Positions 45,197 through 56,583 of a stretch of 64,000 nucleotides of DNA are shown one piece after another (position 1 is the stretch's first letter; every line of letters begins with the position of its first letter). The notes beneath the pieces are model-generated. The model searched no databases. It was not told the origin of the DNA and saw nothing but the letters and a program-made list of their open reading frames with translations. Position numbers and translations under genes: made by a program. Origin of the DNA: Favolaschia claudopus (lineage: Eukaryota; Basidiomycota; Agaricomycetes; Agaricales; Mycenaceae). The stretch is taken from contig JAWWNJ010000098.1 of NCBI GenBank assembly GCA_037176885.1, positions 620,001-684,000 on the forward strand, in the 5' to 3' direction.

Positions 45197-46608
45197 ATAG
45201 TAAGTAAGCCACGCAGACTCCAGTGGCAAACGAGAAAAATAGAATACGCCACAGCGAAATTTAGCGAAAAATTAGCGTCCTTTCCTTTTGAAGACGCACC
45301 CCACTGGTGCTATACACCGCACGGCAGGGAATTGTGACCCGCGCCTGAGAAGGAACAAAACCAGAGAAGGAAACTGTGATCACGGTGGAAGTAGAGAAGA
45401 GACACGAGAACAATAAGTTATCTAACCGGAATCCGCGCTACAAATGCATATACAGTCGAACCTCTCGTAACCCATACTCCTATCAAGCCATGTATGTAGA
45501 TTGAAAGCGACTAGAACTGCCTTCCTAACGCGTCTACACACGAGGCATTCTCTCCAGAATTGCGTCCAAGACGGCGATGACGATGACGAGCAAGGTGGAT
45601 GTCGGCCAAAATGAAGTCAGGATTTCGGCGATAAAAGATAGTCGTTTTGAAGCCCGGATTACGGCGAGTCCTCCGATACCAAAATCATGCTATTTGTTGT
45701 CGAAACGAGAGAGATACGAAGGAGAGAAGAAGACGTGTTTTTTGTGCTTTCTTCTCATGTGATGCGACGTGGTGTCATTACATCTGCAAACTGCTGTAAG
45801 TTGATTATCTGGTAATTATAAAGGCAGTGGAATGAGTGGTCCTTTGCAACCGATCAATATATATAGGATTCAGATTGAATATTGAATAAGTATACAGTCA
45901 CCAAAACTTACGCCAGTACGGTACCAGGGCGGCACCGGAGGGCATTATCCAACGCGGATAAAACAAGCGGAACGAAATGGGAGCACACGGATTAATCCTA
46001 CAACAGCTAGGCCTTCATGAATCACGAGTAACCTTCTATCGTAGCCTCTCGTTCACGCAACCATCTTAGTCTTATGTGCGCCCCTCAAACCGCTATTAGC
46101 TAATATTATATAAGCCGGACATTGCCGGTATCTCATTTCCCCCTTCCCCCGCTCTGTTATGATGCTAATTCAAACTCACAGACACTCTATACTAGGCTCT
46201 AAACATCTTTGCTTTGTCTCTTGAATTTACACAGTTGTTTGAGCTCAAGTTGAATGCATTTGTGAATCTCGGCCGAAACTCCCGAGTCGCACGTGATGAA
46301 GACGCGACAACATTTTCTGTCGCGCGCCGTGTGGTTTTTGAGAATCTGAGTGGACAAGAATGTAGCGTAGCAACCCTGCGCCAAGAACATGACAGGAAAT
46401 AATTAGTTTTCATTGAGATATACGCGCCGTGAAATCTGCTTATATAATATTACCTAATAAGAACCTGACGCGGTTGCAAGGGCGCGGTAACCAACAGACT
46501 CTATATAGCGAGGGCACCGAGCTGAATTATAGAGCGTCTGTCCACGAGAGACTACAACCATCTAGTGTTTTGCTACTCTAATAATCTAATTAGAAGCTGC
46601 TAGAGTTA
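45197..46608. other. No gene recognised
   Basis: Contains one end of the 3505-type MITE near 45450 and the right arm of the inverted duplication (45585-45800). A 62-codon frame at 46214-46402 and its antisense show no domain. Confidence 0.4.
45585..45800 (-). repeat. Large inverted duplication, right arm
   Basis: Reverse complement of 44440-44660: TGCGACGTGGTGTCATTACA and TCTGCAAACTGCTGTAA. See the left arm. Confidence 0.7.
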
Positions 46609-46637
46609 ACGTATAAAACTCTAAGAGTTTTATACGT
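46609..46637. repeat. Perfect 29 bp palindrome
   Basis: ACGTATAAAACTCT, one spacer base, AGAGTTTTATACGT. It is followed about 15 bp later by a run of T at about 46653-46667. It could form a cruciform or act as a hairpin in RNA. Confidence 0.8.
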
Positions 46638-46817
46638 CAGCTCACTCAGTTGATTTTTTTTTTTTTTAAAACAAACAGAGTTCGTCATCTCTCGGGTGCG
46701 AATCTATTCTTCGAGCAAGTCCTAATTATGGCCGAAAAATACATGCATAACCTGGATCGGGATCCTAGACTGGCCCCGCAGTCCTATTACCGTACGAATC
46801 TGTTCCGGGCTCCTTTA

Positions 46818-47900
46818 TCACATCCCTGGCGCATCAGAAACGGTAGGATATATCCCAGCAATAAGCGCGATCTCGGCGCACTCCTCCTCGGTTACTGGTC
46901 CGCAAATACGAAGTTCTTGTAGTCTGCAGCCGGTCCTTTGAATCCAATCAATGAAAGGGATATGCGGCCAGGGATCTGCAGAACGAGGCAGCGAAATCCG
47001 CATGGCGTGAAGGGAGTGTGAGTTGAACGCGTTGAAAAGTGGCGACAAGTCCTCGAGACTGCTGATCTCCAGCTGACGCAAATATTTGAGCGGAATAGGA
47101 GCGAAAACCAGCGGATCAGTCGAGGACTCTCCCCAATACCCAACCAGTTCAAAGCGCGCCTCAAATACCCGCCTGCACTGCGATAGGATCCAGCCACACT
47201 CCATCACAGACATCTCGTACGCCAGGTAGAGGCGAGTGACATTAGTCCAGTCATGGTCAAGCCGTGGGGAGCTATCCGAACGGAAGCCTCGGAAGTTGAC
47301 GTACGTCAAAGATTTCATTGCAGATGATCTGAACAGATTGCACAAGAGTTGTGTGACGGTCAGATCGTCCCACTCTACATCCAGCGAAAGTTCCTGCAAA
47401 ATAAGAATTTGCGATTTTGATTCGGCCAAAACCGGACAGGATCCTTCCACACAGATGACCAACGAAGTGAAACGGGTCAAATGGTCGAACACGGTGGAAA
47501 GAAAAGCGGTCAGCGACGCTGAAGGCTGGGATTGGGCGGGCTCTAGAACAAGGCGAAGCGAGAATGGACGAGACCCGGAACGCTTGAGCCACAGCAGTAA
47601 CAGTTCGGTGTCGTCTTCTGCCAGCGACGATTTCTGAAAGTTCAAAGAACTCCACAGATCGCGGGTCGAGGTGGCTATCGATCTCCAATGCGCGCACACA
47701 GCGGCAAGGAGCAACGGCGCATGAGCAGGATGAGGGCTGCAGTACTGTTCCTTCGACATTGTGATACAGAAGATTTCATGTATCAGTTCCACGGGAAGGC
47801 TTTGTCTGCGTGCCTAGATTAAGTCGGTCTGCAACGTCGGCCAAACGAAGGGAAAGCTCACATTGACATTAGCACAGACCTCAGCAATATCTAAGAAGCA
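46818..47900 (-). CDS. F-box-like protein
   Basis: Probable substrate-recognition subunit for an SCF ubiquitin ligase, from the N-terminal F-box: LPVELIHEIFCITM followed by LLLAAVCAHWRSIATSTRDL and WSSL. The rest, about 270 residues, is leucine-rich with weak repeats (LQELSLDVEW, LRQLEISSLEDLSPL, LQELRICGPVTEEE), the usual form of agaricomycete F-box/LRR-like proteins. The stop is at 46818. The first in-frame methionine (47792) lies inside the F-box, so the true start is upstream: an acceptor TAATCTAG and a donor GTGAGCTTTC define an intron of about 50 bp, and the preceding exon reads CFLDIAEVCANVN. The start codon of that exon was not found, so its 5' end is open. Otherwise uninterrupted. 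Confidence 0.7.
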
Positions 47901-48206
47901 CCACTCTGCGCGTATTAATATTCATTGGCGTGATGACACCTTGGTGCCGATCGGTGATCGACGATCGTGTTGACATACGGTAGACATTATTACTTATGTC
48001 GATCGATTCGTCTACCGTATTCGGACCTATCAACGGTATGTCAACAGTTTGTCAACAGGTCAACACGAGCGTCGATCGTGTTGACAGCTGTTGACAGGCA
48101 ATTGACATCATGTTATGGTGCGCATCACTTAAACACCACCAAACAAGAACGAAATTTATTGCGCATGAGCAGAGCCTCCAGGTTTCTGATCCTCTTGCCA
48201 AAACAT

Positions 48207-49102
48207 TAGAGACTTTGCGGAAGCCACCGTTGGCTATTTGTGGCTCTTCGTGTGCAATAGTTTTTTGAGCCTCCCGCTAGAGTTAGCCACCCTAGCATCC
48301 CGTGAATACAGTGGTGGCAAATAGAAATTGCCGTGGCTTTTTGGCCAAAATCTTACTGTATACTGCACCGAATGACCTAAAATAAGATGTAGGGATAGAT
48401 ATATGATACTACTGTACCACTTAGAACACTCAGCTATATATTATGCCCTGACAATGCATCAATAACAGGACAGTTTCTGATTATTGCCATATCTGGAAAA
48501 GCTCAATGTATCCTCAGCAAAAAAGTGTCATAATAGGATGAAAGTACTTGAAAAACAATGCTAGTTCTCACTTTGATTGATTGGAATTGACAGGAATTGA
48601 CCCTCATTTGAGCTCACAACGGCTGCTTGAAGTTGGTCCTTTTAGCTATTTTCTCTGCATTTTCAGCTATTTTGTGTGAAAATAGCCAACTTTGAGCGGC
48701 TGCTGTGAGCTCAAATGCGGGCCAATTCCATTCAGTCAAAGTGGAAACTAGGACTGTTTTTCAAGTACTTTCATCCTATTATGACACCTTTTCGCTGAGG
48801 GTTCATTGTGTTTTTCCGGATATGGCAAAAATCGGAAATCATCCTATGATTGATGCATTCTCAGGGAATGATATATTGCTGAGCGTTCTAAGAGGTACAA
48901 AAGCATCACATACCCATCTCTACATCTTATTTGAGGTCATTCGGTGAAGTATACAGCCAGATTTTCACCAAAAAGCCACGGCAATTTCTATTTGCCACCA
49001 CTGTAGGTAGTACAAATAGCGGCTAATCCACCCAGAGGCTGTCATCCGGTCCCGAGAAAAATTAGCCACCAATAGTCACCAGTGGCTACCGCAAAGTCTC
49101 TA
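48207..49102. mobile_element. MITE (8093 family) interrupted by M1 copy D
   Basis: Left part 48207-48306 and right part 49006-49102 together match 8093-8291, with the same terminal TAGAGACTTTGCGG and its complement. Between them lies M1 copy D, flanked by TA. Confidence 0.92.
48307..49005. mobile_element. MITE family M1, copy D (699 bp)
   Basis: Complete copy with TACAGTGGTGGCAAATAGAA ends, inserted at GTGAA-TA-GGTAG of the host MITE. It retains the internal GGGAATGATATATTGCTGAG segment lost from copy B. Confidence 0.95.
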
Positions 49103-49432
49103 TGGGGAACTTCTCCATTCCGAGGGTGATGGCAAAAAGGTCGAGATTCCCACGGTGGGTCATTGGGGGAGCTTGCTCCCCCTTTTACTGTATCAGAGCC
49201 GTCACCGAAAAGCAATGAGCTGTGCAGGAGAGCGTTTTGATGTAATTGATAGATCTGTGATAGATGATCTTTCCGAGTGCTGCGCGAGCCGTCAAGCTGA
49301 TCCTTGAGTGATTCCGCTTGATCCAGGGTGATGGCGGCATTGTTGCGCCTGATCCTTGGGTGGAACACGCGGAATGAACACGGACTCATCGTTTGATTCG
49401 TTTTTGCTCTAGCCGGTGACAATTAGCGCAAG

Positions 49433-49473
49433 ATCCCCCTACTGTAGGCCAGGAAATGGCATACAAATCATAT
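49433..49473 (+). repeat. Dispersed 43 bp repeat, copy 3 of 3
   Basis: ATCCCCCTACTGTAGGCCAG and GGCATACAAATCATAT, more diverged than the other two. Confidence 0.5.
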
Positions 49474-49802
49474 TTGTTTTTTCCCTTCTCCAGAGGGAAA
49501 TCCCTCGGCCGGGAAAACGCGTTTTCGGCACCCAGAACAGCCTCGGAATGACCGATTTTTCTAATGTTATGGTGAGACAAGTGTCTCAAAAGGAAGAATA
49601 GGCGTCCGAGGCGTCTCACCCAGATACCCATCTTGTGAGATGAAAGGAAGTGAAAATGAGAACCATGGTGGCAGCTTCTCTCTTTTTAAATTTTCTGCAA
49701 CGTTATTGTTGTAAACAGGTTTGCTGTCGACGGTGAACCGCATCCGGGGAGAACCAATCTTAGGTCGGAAAATCCGAAATCGGGTGATAGGGCCGAATAT
49801 AC

Positions 49803-49937
49803 CGATATCAAGCTTGATCAGGCTGTCAAGCCAGGGGTCGGTTGATCAGGTTCAAAAAAACACTTATAAACCCTTATCAAGCACGGTCAAGCTTGGTCAA
49901 GCTTGAGAGAACTTGACGGCTTGACCAGGCTTGATAC
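49803..49937. repeat. Inverted repeat rich in TCAAGCTTG
   Basis: The left end ATCAAGCTTGATCAGGCTGT and the right end GACGGCTTGACCAGGCTTGA are complementary with a few mismatches. The interior repeats GGTCAAGCTTGG. Small foldback, non-coding. Confidence 0.65.
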
Positions 49938-50349
49938 CCCTTGACCAACCAGACCTGGATTTCACGGATTTTTTTTGAAAAAATGTCACAAAAAAAATGT
50001 TTACTTTTTTCTTCACATTCTGAACTACGCACCGTTCAGATTGATCATGAAGTTCATGTTCTCTTGTGAAGGGCCTAGAGATTAAGTTGAGCTGCTGTAT
50101 TTGAACACACGCGCGATTAGATGATGGAAAATTCAAAGTACATTATTACCACTACACGAAGCATCCATTGTATAACATAGGCAACTTGCGCCATATATGC
50201 CGCCATTTTTTGTTTCAAAAGTATCACTCTCAACGAACTGCAGTACACTACAGCACTTGAGAAGGCAATTCAAACTCAAATTGAAGAGATTCGGTGTGAA
50301 CACGTTGGGAAAATATAATTACAAAGAGTTCGGCGCCGTAGATAATATT

Positions 50350-51883
50350 TTATTCTTCATCCCCGCCACTACCATCAGCTTCCGCCTCATCTCGCAGCGC
50401 ATCAAGTGCCCTCTGATTTCCACCGTCGCTCGGCCCATCGGATTCCCCACCCCCGAGACTGTACTCAGCGTCAGGGAAGACGATCCGATCCCATTCGCGA
50501 AATACATTCAAAATACTCTTGCTTTTGGTGCGCAAACCTGACAAAAGAATTTCGAGATACATGTCGAAGCGGTCTTCAAAGTTAATACCGGTGCTGTCGC
50601 CGCGCGAACGAAGGGAGGTGTCCCCAGATAGCGCCCAAATTGCCTGCGCAGAGATGAAGAATCGTCAGTTAAACGTAGAATTCAAGTTAGAAACAGAAAT
50701 TGTTACCAGTACGGCCGCGCCGGCGATCGCTCCTGGCTTGGTGTGGTGAATGCTGTGTTTGCGTTCCATATTGTCGCCGTTCGGAATGCTGATCGTGGGC
50801 TCCGGAAGCTGGGCATCGGGCGCCTCTTTGTTTTTCTTCTTGCTCTGTTTCAGCATACCCGTCACCGCACTAGGTCCTCGGATAACCGCAACATAGAGCT
50901 GTGAGAGAACTAGGTAAACACGGGGGTTTGCGAGCGGGGGAAAAAACTCACTCTCATGAGTGCGGGGTTCAAGAAACACGTCTGGATGTCATATTTTTTG
51001 TTCCATCCCATGTGTAAAATAGGAACGTCCAAAGCTGAATACAAACCGTTCCCCTTTTCGACACGCCAGCCGATGGCATCACGGTAATTTTCGGTACGGT
51101 CGTGAGGGAGTAGGAGATCGTCGGCGCTGCAATTGAAGAGCCAATAAACTAGAAGAAGAACTCGTCAACAACAATCGAACAACGAGTGGAAAGTCAACGC
51201 ACCGTTCGCGCTACCCAAGCATTACCCAGATTCCTCTTCTCCTCGCTGCGATACGCAGCGGGTAAAAGCCCTTGGATATCTCGTATTTGCCCCTGGATTT
51301 TATTCGCCGTGTTTTCGAATCGTTTCCCCTCGTCGTATGCGTCATCTATCTCCACATCGAAGATCCCGTGCATACCGTGCACCCACAAACCCGTAGTTAA
51401 CACAATGTGTTGTCCAGCATTCTTGATTTTTGTTTCGTCGTCCGAGTCGGCAGGAGGCGAGCTTTTGTCGGGCTCAGAGTCCGAGTCTGAGCTATGGTCC
51501 GAGCGGCTGGTATGGTCGGGGTCCGGTTCTGGCTGAGGTGCCGGCTCAACTCGGGCGCGCTTTGGATTCCTCTTGTGGGAAGTCTTCTTTTTACGCTTCC
51601 TTGCTGTCTTTGATGTGGGAGAATTGGTGACATCCGCGAGATGGCCTCGAGAAGGCTGAGCATTCGCCTTCGCCTGCAGGTCATGAATAATCTAAACAAT
51701 GTCATTACCAGACAAGAAAACATCGAAAGGACTTGAGAGCGCACCGCGATGAGTTTTTTTGAGTCCTTGATTTTGCTGAGGTCAGCGGGGCACAGCGTCT
51801 GAGTCCGAATCAGAAGACTTATCGTGGTTGGACCGGTTCGAGTTGGAATCCGAGTCGTCAATACGGCGAGAGTGCGAAGACAT
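50350..51883 (-). CDS. DUF6698-like conserved fungal protein
   Basis: At least five coding blocks join without stops. The N-terminus has a serine/aspartate-rich leader, LCPADLSKIKDSKKLIA and a basic segment KTARKRKKKTSHKRNPKRAR that looks like a nuclear signal, then TSRSDHSSDSDSEPDKSSPP. Next comes the conserved core: TTGLWVHGMHGIFDVEIDDA, FNCSADDLLLPHDRTENYRD and LHMGWNKKYDIQTCFLNPAL. LYVAVIRGPSAVTGML follows, then PGAIAGAAVL joined to AIWALSGDTSLRSRGDSTGI and EILLSGL. The acidic tail ends at 50350. Core phrases such as LYVAVIRGPSA are what I associate with DUF6698, a family largely confined to agaricomycetes and of unknown function; this rests on memory. Introns are about 50 bp. The start at 51883 needs a splice or frame correction near 51790. 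Likely intact. Confidence 0.65.
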
Positions 51884-52211
51884 TGCCAATTGGTGGATGA
51901 GAGAAAGAGAAGTCGTCAAAGCAGGCAAGAACGCGTTAAGAAGATCCCTTCTTTCTCATGACGCAACTTGTCAACAACCCGTCAACCAACATTGCGTCAT
52001 CTCAAACGCGGTCACGACTCACGGACCTTTCTCTCCGACCTTCTTCTCCTCCGCCTACCCTTCACGGCGCTGCGATGGCTCGCGGTTCCCGCAAATCTTC
52101 AAAGTAAAAGTCTACGGATCTATGGCCAAAATGTCCTTGGTGCAAGGATCATCGGGATGCTCGGCGTTTTGAACAAAACGTATCACCATGCACCCAATGG
52201 TAGCTATGTAG

Positions 52212-55200
52212 CCCCGGACACACCACGTGACTTTCCTTTTACGGTAACCGCAACTCTTCTCGACTCTTTTGGGTTCAAACCACCGAGTATAGCGTGGAAT
52301 TTAGTGCTGGCTAGGTAGAGACCTAAGAATAATACTCCGAAGAGTTGAATAAATGTGTAGAACAGCGGTATTTCGGGTGAGGAGTCTCCTGATATGGAGT
52401 ACAACAGACCATTTCGTTGTATGTCTTGGTTTGTAGAGTGGTTACGGTCTCTGTTACATGTGTACGTTGTGTTTGCGGGAACCCTGCGTTCGAACCTTTT
52501 ACTTGGACATTGATCCTGTCTTTTTGCTCACCTTGGCACTCGTTTCATGTGTTTATGTCTAAATATTTTCTAAACAGCGTGTTTCCAAAGCACGCACAAA
52601 TAACGCGTCCTCTCGTCCACATACCGCAAACTGAGTCATTCACTACGATGGATCTTCCGCCTCCCAAATGTTCGCAATCCAAATGCGGTGCTTTGCCTAC
52701 TCCCGGTTACTCGACTTGCCAGAAGTGCCGAGACAGCTCGAATAAACGGACGCGTGCGAAACGAGCGCGGGCAAAAGAAGCAGCGGAAGCAGGACAGGCC
52801 CAGAAACGTGCCCGTATAGAAGAAGCACCCAATGACAGCGAGGATGGCAGTGATGCCGAGGGTGCTAATTCGGGTGACAGTAATAATGTGAGCAAGTGAA
52901 TTTAACGCGTCGAAAGGTCGAAAATTTTATTTTGTAGGCTTTTCCCAACTTCGACAACCAGCAAGAATTGTTTTTGGCACTTAGAAACAAGTTCAAGTCC
53001 AGCAATCAAGTCAGATTCCGAGGGTCTTTCGAGGCTTCCGAGGATCCCCTCATCACGGACAAAGAACGCGTCCAGATGTTTATTCTCGAGGTTTGGAAGG
53101 TAACGGGGTATAGATTCAGGTATGTTACACGTATCAACACGTCGAAACGCGTCGAAATCCAGTTTAATGACGTGTTTTTCAACTCCAGAGTAAAGGAAAA
53201 CATTTCCAGTACCACGGGTCACCGGACCAGACTTTGGTGCTGCCAGGACAAGAATAGAAAGCAGAAGGCTCGCCCGAGCGCTCGTGAGGGTGCAAAACAT
53301 CGAGACACACTTGGTATGGATCGTTTTGATTGCAAGAGTGTTCCTCGTGTCTCGAGTCTGGATGGAAATCCCGGGATGCGCAGGATCAGTATTTCTCTCA
53401 TTCACCTTGATGCCCATGTCCCTTACTATGATGTGGCGCTTCCTCCGGGTGCTGCCGCGATCATTCGCGACGGTATTGAATGGAGTACGCCCGTGCAGAT
53501 GGTGGGCAAGGTCCAAGCAATGTTTCCAAGTGTTACTTCGGGTCAGGTTCACTCCGCATGGTCGGAGTTTAGCCAGATTCTGTGGAAACGCGATGAGAAG
53601 CAATTACCCTCTGCCCGAAAATTACTCGAGAAGCTCCAGGACGATGTCGAGGTCCTGGATATTCACCCGGCCGATGGGGTAGAGCAGCTGGCTTTTGTTT
53701 TGAAGAAGATCATGACACCATTGCGCATAATTGTGGTCGAAGTTGGTATTGACGCAACATGTGAGCTTTATTTTATGTATAGAATTCCGCTAACAGCGTA
53801 AATTAGTCGAAACAAACTCCAAACACCTCGAGCTTTACACCATGCTCGCCGAGTTTGACAATGCTGGCTTCCCATTGTCGTACTGCCTTCTTTCCACTGC
53901 GGAGTCAATTGACATTGGCAAACGGAAGACCGCCCTTGAGGCGTGGGCACGACTCATTCGGGACAAGTATGGAGTCATGCCGCAATTTGTTCATGTCGAT
54001 AAGGACATGGCAGAAATTGGCATGATTCAAAGTATCTGGGATGCTAAAGTTCAACTGTGCTTATGGCACCTCAAACGCGCGGTTCTTGCGCGTTTACGTC
54101 GCAGAACGAAGCTGTCAACCACGCCATACAATCCGGCCCGAGCTCATGCAGAGTTCCCATTCATCGACATCAACTTCAAACCTGCCGGCCGCTCTGATCC
54201 CACCGAGTTCGAGGGTGGTTTTATCAGCGGCAACATTATTTCGACTGTCCTTGATCCACCTCCCGCTTCCCGGCCTCATGCTGTCACCATTAAACTTCCC
54301 GCAACCCAAACTTCAATTCAAACTGTGAATCCCGCACCACTCGCCGACATCACAAATATTGTTCAGCCTGCTGGCGGCTCCAACGGCACTGAAGACGAAG
54401 ACTCTGAGGGCACTCGCACCTTCTGTCCTGCAGAATTGGACGACCCGATCATCAATACGATGGTCGAACATTTTCATGCTCACCCGTTGATCCCCGGCTA
54501 CTCACATCCAAGTCCCGAAGGAATTCGAGAGTGGGCAGTAAAGCAAATGTACACTCTTTGTTCCACCAACCATCTGCCGGAAGCGTGGGCTTACTTATGG
54601 GAAAATTGGTACCGGCGGGGTCGCTGGGAATTATGGGCCCGAGCTGAACATCCGGAGATCCCGCGTTTAAAAACTACGATGATTGTGGAGAGCCAGTGAG
54701 TTGGATCAATCTTACTGTTTATTCTAAACTCACCTCTGATTAATTTTTACCTCAGCTGGCGGCGAATCAGGCGAAATTTCCTTCACCATTTCCATAAACC
54801 ACGCCTCGATTTTCTGGTGTGGATATTGGTGGTCAAACTCGCGCCGCGCTATTACCGGCGACTTGAACTCATGACAACAAACAACGGTCGTCATCGAGAG
54901 CTTCCCTCCTGGAGGAAAGACTTCAAGAACGGCAGCGGTGCTCTGCCACACCTATCACGCTTCCTTTGAACGAGAAATATCGTCCGGATCCATACCGATG
55001 GGTTTGCACCTGCCCATATTTTTTTCAAAGCCGGTTTCTTGTCTGCAAACACTTGGTTCAAGCTGTCCATCCTGTGGACCCCAGATTTTTCCTGGAAGTT
55101 ACACGAAATCGCACCACCCCATTCTGGAGTCATCCATCTCTCCAACCTCTTGGTCTGCCGCCCTCGCCATCAACTTCTCCCATTTTGGCTGTACCGTCGT

Positions 55201-55724
55201 CACGTCGGATCGCGGCCGGGCAAGATCAACCTCCGGCAGACGATGAGGAAGATCCGGATGAGGAACTGACAGAATTAGTTCGGGCTCGCGCGACATTCGA
55301 CGAACGGCTCACGGAAACAGTGGCAAAATTGCGGGACTTTTGCGATGGATTGGAATATCAACGGCAATTCCATGATTCTCGCATGCTTGATGCTGTGGAG
55401 AGAGAAGGTAACTCATTCTTTCGACTCATTGACCAGTGTCTGACGCGCGAACGGCGCGCTAATTCCACTCGTGGCGCCGCTCCGACCACATGGGACAAAT
55501 CCACCTCCAACGCGATGTTTTATCGCACCCGCCCAACAAATGCAGACAAAGATACTTAAATAAATTATATTGTTGCGCAAAATAGCTCCAACTAGATTGT
55601 ATCTACTCTTTCCCACCTCTTTCTAAACAAACGGAGAGCTAGAAGATGAAAAAGTCGACGAAAAGGTTGAGATTGAGAAGTTGCAGACCTTCCTTAAAAG
55701 GAAGGTCACGTGATGTGTCCGGGG
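52212..55724 (+). mobile_element. Full-length MULE (Mutator-like) element, 3513 bp
   Basis: The left terminal repeat begins CCCCGGACACACCACGTGAC and the right end, complemented, begins CCCCGGACACATCACGTGAC. They match for about 33 bp with four differences. They enclose a MULE/SWIM transposase gene. Flanking 9-11 bp duplications were not obvious, so age or exact edges are unsettled. Both ends carry CACGTG or a near version. Confidence 0.85.
52648..55559 (+). CDS. MULE transposase with SWIM zinc finger
   Basis: Start at 52648 (MDLPPPKCSQSKCGALPTPG), with an N-terminal cysteine cluster (CSQSKCGAL, YSTCQKC) and a basic K/R-rich segment. Further exons begin at 52940, 53195 and 53806. The catalytic region has EFDNAGFPLSYCLLSTAES, FVHVDKDMAEIGMIQSIW (acidic residues) and VQLCLWHLKRAV, the C/W-H box that typifies MULE DDE transposases. 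Later come HLPEAWAYLWENWYRRGRW and the SWIM finger RWVCTCPYFF with FLVCKHLVQAVH (C-x-C...C-x-H). The C-terminus has a coiled-coil-like tail and stop at 55559. Around 54925 the frame shifts by one base between WRKDFKN and the frame carrying LNEKYRPDPYRW, so this copy may be disabled unless an unseen intron lies there. Intron lengths are about 45-75 bp. With its terminal repeats it forms an autonomous-type element. Confidence 0.8.
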
Positions 55725-56226
55725 AGGGGTTGAGCTAAGGGAGCTCCCAATGGTATTTCGTGCGGTCTTCCTGCCTAGTCATATCCGAAATGCGTCAGGC
55801 AATGGCGGTGGGATACTGGGAGGGTATATGCCCCCGGTAATGTCTCTTTGAGTCTCACAACTTTAAACTCAAACTCCTCAATTACTAGATTCACGATCCT
55901 TCTGATCCTACTTACAAACCGAAATACTCCGCAAACGCTTGAATTTGCGCAGTATAAGATGGAAGTTTATCAAAAGATTCTCGCCGTTGTATTTGCGTCT
56001 TTGAAGGAGGCTTCTCGCAATGGTCAAGGTGTTCGCTGTCCTGATAAATTGGTGCGAGTATTCCACGTCTCTGGCATCCCGGTAAATAAATACCAGATCG
56101 ACCGGTCTCTCTATGAACGATTGTCTTCATACGAGAGATCGGTTACCGGTCTATGGCCCGGTGCTGTTTTCAAGTTTAGGATATATATTTGGATACAAAT
56201 AGATTTTGGTACAGCTCGATGTATTC

Positions 56227-56583
56227 CAGCTATCTACAAAACACTGGAGCGCTCCGAAAAAAAGTTCACACAACGGTTTTGACAGCTCCTGCCTAATTCG
56301 GCCAGCCCGCTCCACTCTCTCCAACGACACTCGCCCTTTCGTCACTGCTCCTGGAACGTCTCTCTCGCCTACCATGCCCTACAATACCTTCCGCTACATC
56401 CCTCCTGCACACAAGCGGCTCCCGATTACCATGGCCGCCTAGGCTGCAACACGAGGTCGCCCCGCCCTGACGCGCCAGCCGTCGACGCAATGGATCCGGC
56501 AGTGCCTACCTCATATGGTAATTGACGTCATCGCATCAATGGGAACTTTTTTTCGGAGCGCTCCAGTGTTTTGTAGATAGCTG
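56227..56583. mobile_element. MITE of about 357 bp at the 3' end of a gene
   Basis: Inverted ends CAGCTATCTACAAAACACTG and the complement, extending through GAGCGCTCCGAAAAAAAGTT, about 43 bp. The right copy is read into the tail of the minus-strand gene at 56528-57025 (its last residues TAIYKTLERSEKKF come from it). The interior is non-coding. Confidence 0.85.

Larger units (their letters stand above)
49103..50349. other. No gene recognised
   Basis: Holds a third copy of the 43 bp dispersed repeat (49433-49473), an inverted repeat at 49803-49937 and A/T-rich sequence. The open frame at 49042-49422 overlaps a MITE end and shows no domain. Confidence 0.4.

Noticed and set aside
48705..48947. 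Small ORFs repeated in the M1 copies (also 11954-12178 and 31512-31727)
   Set aside because: They lie in the palindromic arm of the MITE and change with each copy; no sign of coding constraint.
52902..53603. 233-codon minus-strand ORF
   Set aside because: Antisense to MULE transposase exons.
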